Both the position numbers and the translations under genes were made by a program. 64,000 bases of DNA from Akkermansia muciniphila (GTDB lineage: Bacteria > Verrucomicrobiota > Verrucomicrobiia > Verrucomicrobiales > Akkermansiaceae), in the NCBI RefSeq assembly GCF_030848305.1, contig NZ_CP114598.1, positions 1,488,001 through 1,552,000 on the forward strand, read 5' to 3'. A model generated the notes under the pieces. It searched no databases, was not told the DNA's origin, and saw only the letters and a program-made list of their open reading frames with translations. Every line of letters starts with the position of its first letter. Position 1 is the first letter of the stretch. This document shows, one piece after another, positions 20,342-28,770 of the stretch.

Positions 20342-22963
20342 ATGGAAAATAATAGAATCAAACCGGTGGATGTAGCCAACGAGCTCTCCACTTCTTTCCT
20401 GGACTACTCCATGTCCGTCATCATCTCCCGCGCCCTGCCGGACGTGAGAGACGGCCTCAAGCCTTCCCAGCGGCGCATCCTGTACGCCATGAAGGAACTC
20501 AATCTGTCCCCCGGGGGCAAGACCCGCAAATGCTCCAAAATCGTGGGCGACACGATGGGTAATTACCACCCCCACGGGGATGCCGCCATTTACGGCACCC
20601 TGGTGAACATGGCGCAGGACTGGTCCATGCGGGATATTCTCGTGATCGGCCAGGGCAACTTCGGCACGCCGGACGGAGACCCCCCCGCCGCCGCCCGATA
20701 CACGGAAGCCAAGCTCTCCGGCATGGGCGTGGCCCTGATGGCGGATCTGGACAAGGACACCGTGGACTTTGTTCCCACATACGACAATGAACACACGGAA
20801 CCTACCGTGTTCCCCTCCGCTTTCCCGAACCTGCTGGTGAACGGCGGCACGGGGATTGCCGTGGGGATGGCCACCAACATGCCTCCGCACAACCTGGGGG
20901 AAGTGGTGGACGGCATCTGCGCCGTGATTGACAATCCCCACATGACGGTGGATGAGCTGCGCCAGTACATCAAGGGGCCGGATTTTCCCACCGGAGGCGA
21001 CGTGCTGGGCTTTTCAGGCATTGACAGCTACTTCCGCACCGGGCGCGGCTCCGTGCGCATCCGCGGCAAGATAGACATGGAAGTAACGGATTCCGGCAAG
21101 GACCTTCTCATCATCCGGGAAGTGCCGTTCGGCGTGAACCGCGCCGCCCTCCAGGAACGCATCGCGGAACTGTACAAGGATAAAATTCTGACGGACATTT
21201 CCGGCATCCGGGACCTTTCCGACGAGAAAACCTGCATTGAAATCGAGCTGAAGCGGGATGCCCGCCCGCAGGTGGTCATGAACCAGCTTTACAAGCTCAC
21301 CTCTATGGAAACTTCCTTTGCGGTGAATATGCTGGCGATTCATGACAACCGCCCCAAGACGCTCGCCATGATGGACGCCATCAACTTCTACATCGAGCAC
21401 CGCCGCGAGGTGGTCGTGCGCCGCACGCGCTACCTGCTGGGGGACGCGGAGAAGGATGCCGAGCGCCTGGAAGCCTTCCTGCTGGCCCTGCACCACATGG
21501 ATGATTTCATTTCCATTATCCGGGATTCCAAAAACCGGGATGAAGCCCGTGAACGCCTGCAGAACTACACCTTCTCCACGCAGACGGCGGAAAGCCTGGG
21601 CATCCTGATCCGTTCCCAGGCCTCCATCCAGGGGGACCGCTATGTCTTTACGGAACGCCAGGTGAACTCCATCCTGGACCTGCGCCTGTACCAGCTGACC
21701 GCTTTGGAAAACGACAAGATTTCCGGGGAATACGCGGAACTGCTGGTCCGCATCAAGGACTACCTGGATATTCTGGCGAACGAATCCCGCGTGCTGGGCA
21801 TCGTGAAGGACGAACTGAAGGCGATTAAGGACAGGTACGCCACGCCGCGCGTCACGCGCATTATTCCCTTCTCCGGGGATATGGCCATTGAGGATCTCAT
21901 CCCGAATGACACGATGATCGTCACCATCACGCACAGCGGCTACATCAAGCGCACCAACTCCGCGGAATACCGCGTGCAGGCGCGCGGAGGCAAGGGCGTG
22001 AAGGCTGCCACTACCAGGGGGGCCAAAAAGGACGCGGAGGCGGACTTTATCGAACACCTGTTCGCCGCCCAGAACCACGACTACCTGATGTTCTTTACGA
22101 ACACCGGACGCGTGTACGTGGACCGCGTGTATGAGATTGACGAGGCGGCGCGCAGCGCGCAGGGCCGCAATATCAAGAACCTGCTGGATCTCCAGCCGGA
22201 AGAAGCCATCGCTGCCATCCTGCGCCTGGAACGCCGGGTGGATGAAAAAGGCAATGACATTACCTTTGCAGAAGGCAGCGGCAATGTTGTTTTCGCCACG
22301 AAGGACGGCACGGTGAAGAAAACCAGCCTGAACGATTTCGCCAATTACCGCAAGGCCGGCATCATCGCCATTAATCTGGAGGAAGGCAACAGTCTGGTGA
22401 ACGCGGAACTTACCAGCGGGGCCGATGAAATCGTTCTCGTCACGCATGACGGCATGAGCATCCGCTTCCCGGAAGAAGATCTGCGTACGCAGGGCCGCAA
22501 CACCATCGGCGTCCGCGGCATCCGCCCGCGGGCGGGGGACTATGTAGTGGCCCTGGCCATTGTGGACCCGCAGAAAACCCTGCTGGTGGCTTCTGAAAAC
22601 GGCCTCGGCAAGCGCACTTCCTTTGACGAATACCGCACGCAGGGCCGCGGCGGCACCGGCATCAAGACCATGAACTGCACGGACAAGACCGGCAAGGTGG
22701 TTTCCGCCACGGTCGTGTCCGACGAAGACGAGCTGATGCTGATGACCACGGCCGGACAATCCGTCCGCATTAAGGTGGCGACCGTGCGTGAAACGGGCCG
22801 CGCCACCCAGGGCGTGAAGCTCATGACGCTGAATGAGGGCGAATCCATTCAGGACATTTCCATCGTCATTCCCGATGATGAGGATGAAGAAGCCCCGGCG
22901 GAAACGGAAGACGCGGGAGCCGGGGAAGTGTCCGGTGAAATGGAAACTCCGGCGGAAGAATAA
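20342..22963 (+). CDS. gyrA: DNA gyrase subunit A
   Basis: The DNA-cleaving subunit of gyrase, 873 residues. The active-site Tyr is Y120 in AARYTEAKL. The C-terminal beta-pinwheel has a GyrA box (QARGGKG), which supports gyrase rather than topoisomerase IV, and the protein ends in an acidic tail rich in Glu/Asp, as in Escherichia coli. At the quinolone-binding helix, GDAAIYGT (residues 79-86) places Ala81 and Gly85 at the positions of E. coli Ser83 and Asp87, both water-metal-bridge residues. Starts 23 bases after gyrB with a pyrimidine-rich leader and no Shine-Dalgarno sequence. Confidence 0.96.
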   Translation: MENNRIKPVDVANELSTSFLDYSMSVIISRALPDVRDGLKPSQRRILYAMKELNLSPGGKTRKCSKIVGDTMGNYHPHGDAAIYGTLVNMAQDWSMRDILVIGQGNFGTPDGDPPAAARYTEAKLSGMGVALMADLDKDTVDFVPTYDNEHTEPTVFPSAFPNLLVNGGTGIAVGMATNMPPHNLGEVVDGICAVIDNPHMTVDELRQYIKGPDFPTGGDVLGFSGIDSYFRTGRGSVRIRGKIDMEVTDSGKDLLIIREVPFGVNRAALQERIAELYKDKILTDISGIRDLSDEKTCIEIELKRDARPQVVMNQLYKLTSMETSFAVNMLAIHDNRPKTLAMMDAINFYIEHRREVVVRRTRYLLGDAEKDAERLEAFLLALHHMDDFISIIRDSKNRDEARERLQNYTFSTQTAESLGILIRSQASIQGDRYVFTERQVNSILDLRLYQLTALENDKISGEYAELLVRIKDYLDILANESRVLGIVKDELKAIKDRYATPRVTRIIPFSGDMAIEDLIPNDTMIVTITHSGYIKRTNSAEYRVQARGGKGVKAATTRGAKKDAEADFIEHLFAAQNHDYLMFFTNTGRVYVDRVYEIDEAARSAQGRNIKNLLDLQPEEAIAAILRLERRVDEKGNDITFAEGSGNVVFATKDGTVKKTSLNDFANYRKAGIIAINLEEGNSLVNAELTSGADEIVLVTHDGMSIRFPEEDLRTQGRNTIGVRGIRPRAGDYVVALAIVDPQKTLLVASENGLGKRTSFDEYRTQGRGGTGIKTMNCTDKTGKVVSATVVSDEDELMLMTTAGQSVRIKVATVRETGRATQGVKLMTLNEGESIQDISIVIPDDEDEEAPAETEDAGAGEVSGEMETPAEE

Positions 22964-22975
22964 TATTCAGGTTTT

Positions 22976-23002
22976 CCTGCTCCGGCGCCATGCCGGAGCA
23001 GG
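22976..23002 (+). terminator. hairpin after gyrA
   Basis: A perfect 11-base stem, CCTGCTCCGGC at 22976-22986 with GCCGGAGCAGG at 22992-23002, and a five-base loop. It begins 12 bases after the gyrA stop. An ATG at 22990 lies at the loop edge, which argues against it being the start of the next gene. There is no T run immediately after. Confidence 0.6.
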
Positions 23003-23022
23003 GGGCTTCATGGGCCGTTTTT

Positions 23023-23655
23023 ATGGAAGACCCCCTTTCATTGGAGCAATGTGCCGGACGTCTGGAACGGCGCGGATTCCGGAGCTTTGTAGTGCCGGGC
23101 CTGAAGGAGGCTGCGGAGGTGATGCGCGGCCTGGTGCGGGAGTTCAGTCCGTCGTCCGCTTCCTATGGGGATTCCATGACCTTGAAGGCTGCGGGCATTC
23201 TTGATGACCTGCGCTCCAATCCGGACATTCAGTTTTATGACGGCTTTGTCCCGGGCATGGATCGGGAGGAAAAATGGGAGATCCGCCGCCGGGGCATGAC
23301 GGCGGACCTGTTTTTAACCGGCGTTAATGCCGTCAGCATGGAAGGGACCCTGCACTGGGTGGACATGGTGGGCAACCGTGTGGCTCCGGTGGCATTCGGA
23401 CCCCGGCATGTCATTCTGCTGGCCGGTTCCAACAAGCTGGTGGCCACGCCGGCAGAGGCCCGGGAACGCATCCGCCGCATTGCGCCCCTGAACGCCAGGC
23501 GGCATGAAGGGTTCAGGACCCCCTGCATGCACACCGGAATCTGCGCGGATTGCAATTCCCCGGACCGCCTGTGCAACATCCACATGTCTATCGTTAAATG
23601 CTTTCCCAAAGGAAGAATTTCCGTCATTCTGACGGAAGAACCCGGAGGACTTTGA
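23023..23655 (+). CDS. LUD-domain protein (LutC/YkgG-like)
   Basis: A 210-residue protein of the LUD (DUF162) family, which includes LutC of lactate utilisation and YkgG. Family features are SYGDSMTLKAAGI near residue 45, the strand DLFLTGVNAVSMEGTL, and GPRHVILLAGSNKLV. The Cys-rich C-terminal part (CMHTGICADCNSPDRLCNI) is typical of a stand-alone LUD group and may bind a metal or cluster. No lutA/lutB partner is nearby, so lactate oxidation cannot be claimed. The ATG at 23023 is preferred to that at 22990, which lies in the gyrA hairpin loop. It ends three bases before the U32 peptidase gene. Confidence 0.8.
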   Translation: MEDPLSLEQCAGRLERRGFRSFVVPGLKEAAEVMRGLVREFSPSSASYGDSMTLKAAGILDDLRSNPDIQFYDGFVPGMDREEKWEIRRRGMTADLFLTGVNAVSMEGTLHWVDMVGNRVAPVAFGPRHVILLAGSNKLVATPAEARERIRRIAPLNARRHEGFRTPCMHTGICADCNSPDRLCNIHMSIVKCFPKGRISVILTEEPGGL

Positions 23656-23658
23656 CTC

Positions 23659-24930
23659 ATGCCTTTTCAAAACCGGATAGAAATCATGGCCCCGGCGGGG
23701 TCGTTTGAATCCCTGGCGGCCGCCTTGCAGGGCGGAGCGGACTCCGTGTACTTCGGCGTAGGCAAACTGAACATGCGTTCCCGCGCCACGGTCAATTTTT
23801 CGGAAGAAGATTTGCCGGAAATCGTCGCGCGCTGCCATGAGGCGGGCGCCAAAGCTTATCTGACGCTGAATATCATCGTGTACGATGAAGAGCTGGAAGC
23901 GGTGCATGCCCTGTGCTCCGCTGCCCGGAAGGCTGGTGTGGATGCCGTCATCGCTTCCGACCTGGCGGTGATTTCTTATGCGCGTTCCATTGGGCTGGAA
24001 GTCCATATGTCCGTGCAGGCCAATGTCTGCAACATGGCCTCCGTCAGATTTTACGCGCAGTACGCGGATGTGGTGGTGCTGGCCCGGGAACTTACCCTGG
24101 CGCAAATCAGGCACATTATTGAATCCATCCGGAAGGAGGGCGTGAAAGGCCCCTCCGGGGAGCTGCTGCGGGTGGAAATTTTCGCCCACGGGGCGTTATG
24201 CGTGGCCGTGTCCGGCAAATGCCACATGAGCCTGGCGGCCTACAACTCCTCCGCCAACCGGGGGGCCTGTTTCCAGAACTGCCGCCGCGCCTACCGCGTG
24301 ACGGACGAGGAAACGGGCAATGAGCTGGTGATAGACAATAAATACGTGATGTCTCCCAAGGACCTGTGCACCATTCCGGTGCTGGACCAGCTTCTAGACG
24401 CGGGTGTCTCCGTACTGAAGCTGGAAGGGCGCGGACGTTCCTCGGATTACGTCAGGACGGTCACCTCCGTGTACCGGGAAGCCGCGCGGGCGTGCCAGGA
24501 CGGAACCTTTTCCGCGGACAGGGCGGAAGCGTGGATGAAACGGCTGGAATCCGTTTTCAACCGGGGATTCTGGCAGGGCGGGTATTACCTGGGCGTGAAG
24601 TGGGGGGAATGGAGCGGTTCAGCCAACAGCCGCGCAGCCCTGTTGAAGATCCACATTGCCAGAGTAGAAAACTTCTATAAGAAGAACGGGGTGGCAGCCC
24701 TGTTCCTGGAAGCCGGCGGCTTGTCCGTGGGACAAACCATCCTTATAGCAGGTCCCACTACGGGAGCCGTCCGCATGGAAGTGGCCGCCATGCGGAAGGA
24801 GACGGCAGAGGGAATGGAATCCGTAGAAGCCGCTCAAAAGGGAGAAACCGTCTATCTGGCGGTTCCCGAACAGGTGCGCCGCCGGGACAAGGTGTATCTG
24901 CTGCGCCCCCGGATGCTGGAGGATGCCTGA
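23659..24930 (+). CDS. peptidase U32 family protein
   Basis: A 423-residue member of the U32 family; characterised members (RlhA, TrhP/YegQ) help hydroxylate RNA, while older names call them collagenase-like proteases. The family signature is present as EIFAHGALCVAVSGKCHMS with its two cysteines, followed by GACFQNCRRAY, which completes the four-Cys set expected for an iron-sulfur site. The N-terminal barrel begins EIMAPAGSFESLAAALQGGADSVYFG. The C-terminal domain (about residues 340-423) is the beta-rich U32 extension. It is coupled to the LUD gene by a three-base gap. An RNA-modification role is more likely than proteolysis, but this is inference. Confidence 0.85.
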   Translation: MPFQNRIEIMAPAGSFESLAAALQGGADSVYFGVGKLNMRSRATVNFSEEDLPEIVARCHEAGAKAYLTLNIIVYDEELEAVHALCSAARKAGVDAVIASDLAVISYARSIGLEVHMSVQANVCNMASVRFYAQYADVVVLARELTLAQIRHIIESIRKEGVKGPSGELLRVEIFAHGALCVAVSGKCHMSLAAYNSSANRGACFQNCRRAYRVTDEETGNELVIDNKYVMSPKDLCTIPVLDQLLDAGVSVLKLEGRGRSSDYVRTVTSVYREAARACQDGTFSADRAEAWMKRLESVFNRGFWQGGYYLGVKWGEWSGSANSRAALLKIHIARVENFYKKNGVAALFLEAGGLSVGQTILIAGPTTGAVRMEVAAMRKETAEGMESVEAAQKGETVYLAVPEQVRRRDKVYLLRPRMLEDA

Positions 24931-25143
24931 ATGCCCGGCTGACCCTTTTCTCTTCTGCCTGCCTTTTCCAAAAACCGGGAATCGACGGGCAGAATGATTT
25001 TAATTTTTCCGTTTCCTGCCCGGCTGGGCCGGCGGGGCGTCCGGCTTTAGCAGGGGCCTCTTGAAATTCACGGCGGATTTCCGGTTTGGATATCCGGCTT
25101 AATTAAGCTATCCGTTCATTATCTTTCGTTTGGGATAAAAATG

Positions 25144-25210
25144 TTGGAAAGTGATTTTCCAATTGAATGAAAAAGAATTTCCCTGGCGTATTATTTGAAA
25201 ACCATACGCC
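25144..25210 (+). promoter_or_regulatory. two inverted repeats directly upstream of the HzsA/SUMF1 operon
   Basis: TTGGAAA at 25144-25150 and TTTCCAA at 25156-25162 form a palindrome with a 5-base spacer, suited to a dimeric regulator. A second repeat, GGCGTAT at 25185-25191 with ATACGCC at 25204-25210, ends exactly at the base before the ATG at 25211, so in mRNA the start codon would sit at the foot of a hairpin. No Shine-Dalgarno sequence is present. The rest of 24931-25143 shows no gene. Confidence 0.45.
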
Positions 25211-28200
25211 ATGCCTGCCTATATTTCCTTTCTACGCCTTTTTTCATGTTCCTGCGCCTTGCTGGGAGCAGGAATGCTCCATGCTTCCGGTTTGCAGCCC
25301 TGGCTGCGGGAGCTGGCCGTAATTCCGCCTGCGTTTTCCGTGAAAGAGAAGGATGCATGGATGCGGCAGGTGTGGACAAGGACGGCGGAGTATGCGGCTT
25401 CCCTTTCCGAGCCGGCTGCCGCCGACGATTGCGGGGATGCGATGGTTCTGCTGGTTCCCGTATTTCAGGCATGGCCGGACGGGAAGGCTGCCGGCTCCGC
25501 GCTGGCGGAAATTCTTTCCGTTCCGGCAGAGAGTATTGGAGCCGTTTCTTCCTGGGATGACCTGGTTAAGCATCAGGAAGCCATTCAGGAACGAGTCCGT
25601 TTCCTCAGGCTGAAGAAACTGGCGGCCTATTACGACTCTGCGGCCATCCGCCGCGCGGTGAAGCGAAACCGGGACAAGTACGGGGAACGGTACGCCGGAG
25701 CGGAAGGTTTCCTGGCGCGGCTGGATGAGTGGGAGAAGGAGCTGGGGCCTCTGGACCGGTGGGTGGAGCAGGCCGGGCCGGGACAGGCGGCCCGGCTGCG
25801 GGAGATGGTGGATCTGCGGAGAAAAGCCCTGATTGAAGCCCTGCCGGAACAGAACGGCCTGAAGGCATGGGTGAGCGTGCGGCGTTTCAATCCGTCCGGG
25901 AAAAGTTCTTTCAATCATGACCGTTCGGCGAACTGGCAGGGTATTTCCAGCATGCCGGGGACCGGACGCAAATACCGCAGCGGCATTGTGAAATTTAACG
26001 GGGTTTCCTCTTCTTCCCCTGTGGAGCAGCTGCTGGCGGACGACCGCTGGGTCGGGCATCTGGATATTGATTTTTCCGGGGAGAAGCTCATGTTCACCGG
26101 GAATGGATTCGGTAAGAAGGAAAACAGGCCCTGGGACGTGTTTGAGCTGGACTTGAAAACCGGGAAAAAGGAATCCCTTACCGCGCATATGCCGGCGGAT
26201 ACGGACAGCTATAATTCCTGCTACCTTCCGGACGGCCGGATTATTTTCGTCAATACTTCCGGCATGCAGGGGGTGCCCTGCGTGGCCGGGGTGGATTACG
26301 TGGGCAACCTCCACCTTTACGACCGGGAAAAGAAAACGACCCGCCGGCTTACCTTTGACCAGGACAATAACTGGTTCCCTACCATGCTGCCGGACGGCAG
26401 GGTGATGTTCCTGCGCTGGGAGTACACGGAAAGCGCCCACTATTTCAGCCGCGTGCTGATGCACATGAATCCGGACGGCAGCGACCAGAAGGAATACTAT
26501 GGTTCCAACTCCTATTGGCCCAACAGCTTGTTCAACGCGCGGCCCCTCCCCGGCAGGCCGGGCATGTTTGCGGGCATTGTCAGCGGGCACCATGGAGTCA
26601 AGAGGCTGGGGGAACTGGTGCTTTTTGACGTGAACAGGGGACGCGCCGCCACGGAGGGTGCCGTTCAGAAGATTCCGGGGCATGGAAAGCCCGTGGAAAA
26701 CGTGACCAAAGATCAGCTGGTGCAGGGATTGAAGACTCCTTATTTCGCAGAACCTTATCCGTTGAATGACGAGTGTTTCCTGGTCGTTTCCTCCCCTTCC
26801 GGCGACCAGGGCGTGACCAATGTGGTCTGGTGCGACATATACGATAACATCGTTCCTCTCACGGCCTCCTCCTACTTCGTCTATGCAGACCCCGCGCCCC
26901 TGGGGCCGCGCCAAAAACCGCCCGTGCTGCATGACCGGGTGAAGACGGAAAGCAAGACGGCTACGGTTTATATTTCCGACGTGTACCGGGGCCGCGCCAT
27001 GGCCGGAGTGCCCAGAGGGGAAGCCAGGGCCCTGCGCGTGTTCATGTCCGAGTACAGCCCCCGCAATACGGGAAGCCACTATGCCATGGGCATGGAGAGC
27101 AATTGGGACTTGAAAGTGCTGTACGGCACCGTGCCCGTGAATCCTGACGGTTCCGCCATCTTCACGGCTCCCGCCTGCCAGCCTTTGACGCTTCAGGTGC
27201 TGGACGGGGAGGGGCGCGCCCTGGCGCTGATGCGGAGCTGGTTTACCGCCATGCCGGGGGAAACGCTCAGCTGCATCGGCTGCCATGAACGGCAGAACTG
27301 CGCTCCACCCGTCAGGGCGGTCATGGCCTCCCGCCAGAAACCCGCCTCTATCGTCCCGTGGTACGGCCCCGCGCGTACCTTCTCCTTCATGAATGAAGTG
27401 CAGCCCGTGCTGGACCGCCATTGCATACGCTGCCACACAGCGGAAGGCAAGGCCCGTGAAGGAGTGCCGGATTTCATGACATTGGAGGCCGTCAAGGGGG
27501 CGCCCGCCCCCGGCTCCGTCTCTTATTGGAACCTTCACCCCTATGTGCGCCGCAACGGCCCGGAGGGGAACTATCTGGGGCTGGCCCCCACGGAGTTTTT
27601 CGCGGATACGTCGGAGCTTTACCAGCTCCTTAAAAAAGGCCACCATGGCGTGGACATGCCGCAGGAGGACTGGAACCGCCTGGTCACGTGGATGGATATG
27701 AATGCCCCTTATCTGGGCGAATGGCCGGGAGAGCGCAATGAAGGGCTGCTGAAACGCCGTTATGACCTGCACGGCAGATTTTCAGGAGCGGAACGTAATT
27801 ACGTGACGATGAAGGATTCCCTGTTCCGGAGAAGCGGCGGCGGTTCCATCCCTGACGCCGGGAAATCCATTACCCGCGCCGGAGAAAAGAGCGTTCCCGT
27901 TCCAGAACCGAGAAATGAAACGCTGACTGTGGATTTGGGGGACGGCGTGAACATGACGTTCCGCCGCATTCCCGCAGGGAAGTTCAGGATGGGGAATGAA
28001 CGGGAAACACCGGCGGAACGTCCTGTTTCCACGGTGGGGATTGAAAGGCCGTTCTGGATGGGAGAGGCGGAAGTGACGCTGGAACAATACCGCCGCTTCG
28101 ACCCGGAGTATGCTAACGGATGGTATGACATGCATTACAAGGATCAGGTGAAGCCCGGCTACGACATGGATGCCGATCCGCGTTTTCCCGTCATCCGGGT

Positions 28201-28756
28201 GCCTTGGGCCCGGGCCATGGAATTTTGCCGCTGGCTTTCCGGGAAAACCGGGAAAAAAGTGACCCTGCCTACGGAAGCGCAGTGGGAATACGCGGCCAGG
28301 GGGGGCGCGGATACGGATTTCTTCTTCGGGGAACGGGATGCGGATTTTTCCGCGTATGCCAACCTGGGGGACGTGACGCTGAAGGAGCTGGCCGTTTCCG
28401 GCGTGGATCCCAAGCCGATTAAAAATCCCAACCGTTTCTGGGACTTCGTGCCGAGGGATGAAACATACAATGACGGAAAGCTTCACCTGGCCCCCGTCAA
28501 GAGTTACAAGCCGAATGCCTACGGATTGTACGACATGATCGGCAATGCCGCGGAATGGACCCGTTCCGAATACAGGCCCTATCCCTGGAAGGAAGGGGAC
28601 GGACGCAATGAAAGCCTGGATTCCCGTGTTCCCCGTGCGGTGCGCGGCGGTTCCTGGTATGACCGTCCCAGACGGGCCACATCCTCCTGGCGCTGGGGAT
28701 ATCCCGGCTGGCGTCCGGTGTACAACGTGGGGTTCCGGGTGATCATAGAAGACTGA
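25211..28756 (+). CDS. HzsA-like dihaem beta-propeller protein fused to a SUMF1/FGE-like domain
   Basis: A 1181-residue exported protein. A signal peptide (residues 1-25, ending LHAS) is followed by a helical region (about 30-220), then a WD/TolB-like beta-propeller resembling the alpha subunit of hydrazine synthase (HzsA), with repeated PDGRxxFxxxS blades. Two haem c sites follow: CIGCH at 688-692 and CIRCH at 738-742. Residues about 915-1181 form a SUMF1/EgtB/PvdO domain (RIPAGKFRMGNE, LPTEAQWEYAARGG, GLYDMIGNAAEWT, RAVRGGSWYDRP, NVGFRV). That domain lacks the Cys pair of true formylglycine-generating enzymes. Hydrazine synthesis itself is not implied. It leads a three-gene unit; the next gene starts 15 bases after. 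Confidence 0.8.
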   Translation: MPAYISFLRLFSCSCALLGAGMLHASGLQPWLRELAVIPPAFSVKEKDAWMRQVWTRTAEYAASLSEPAAADDCGDAMVLLVPVFQAWPDGKAAGSALAEILSVPAESIGAVSSWDDLVKHQEAIQERVRFLRLKKLAAYYDSAAIRRAVKRNRDKYGERYAGAEGFLARLDEWEKELGPLDRWVEQAGPGQAARLREMVDLRRKALIEALPEQNGLKAWVSVRRFNPSGKSSFNHDRSANWQGISSMPGTGRKYRSGIVKFNGVSSSSPVEQLLADDRWVGHLDIDFSGEKLMFTGNGFGKKENRPWDVFELDLKTGKKESLTAHMPADTDSYNSCYLPDGRIIFVNTSGMQGVPCVAGVDYVGNLHLYDREKKTTRRLTFDQDNNWFPTMLPDGRVMFLRWEYTESAHYFSRVLMHMNPDGSDQKEYYGSNSYWPNSLFNARPLPGRPGMFAGIVSGHHGVKRLGELVLFDVNRGRAATEGAVQKIPGHGKPVENVTKDQLVQGLKTPYFAEPYPLNDECFLVVSSPSGDQGVTNVVWCDIYDNIVPLTASSYFVYADPAPLGPRQKPPVLHDRVKTESKTATVYISDVYRGRAMAGVPRGEARALRVFMSEYSPRNTGSHYAMGMESNWDLKVLYGTVPVNPDGSAIFTAPACQPLTLQVLDGEGRALALMRSWFTAMPGETLSCIGCHERQNCAPPVRAVMASRQKPASIVPWYGPARTFSFMNEVQPVLDRHCIRCHTAEGKAREGVPDFMTLEAVKGAPAPGSVSYWNLHPYVRRNGPEGNYLGLAPTEFFADTSELYQLLKKGHHGVDMPQEDWNRLVTWMDMNAPYLGEWPGERNEGLLKRRYDLHGRFSGAERNYVTMKDSLFRRSGGGSIPDAGKSITRAGEKSVPVPEPRNETLTVDLGDGVNMTFRRIPAGKFRMGNERETPAERPVSTVGIERPFWMGEAEVTLEQYRRFDPEYANGWYDMHYKDQVKPGYDMDADPRFPVIRVPWARAMEFCRWLSGKTGKKVTLPTEAQWEYAARGGADTDFFFGERDADFSAYANLGDVTLKELAVSGVDPKPIKNPNRFWDFVPRDETYNDGKLHLAPVKSYKPNAYGLYDMIGNAAEWTRSEYRPYPWKEGDGRNESLDSRVPRAVRGGSWYDRPRRATSSWRWGYPGWRPVYNVGFRVIIED

Positions 28757-28770
28757 TTGTTGAAATTGCC

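Noticed and set aside
25244-27772. An 842-codon open frame antisense to the HzsA/SUMF1 gene
   Set aside because: No motif of its own, whereas the sense strand carries signal peptide, two haem sites and propeller blades.
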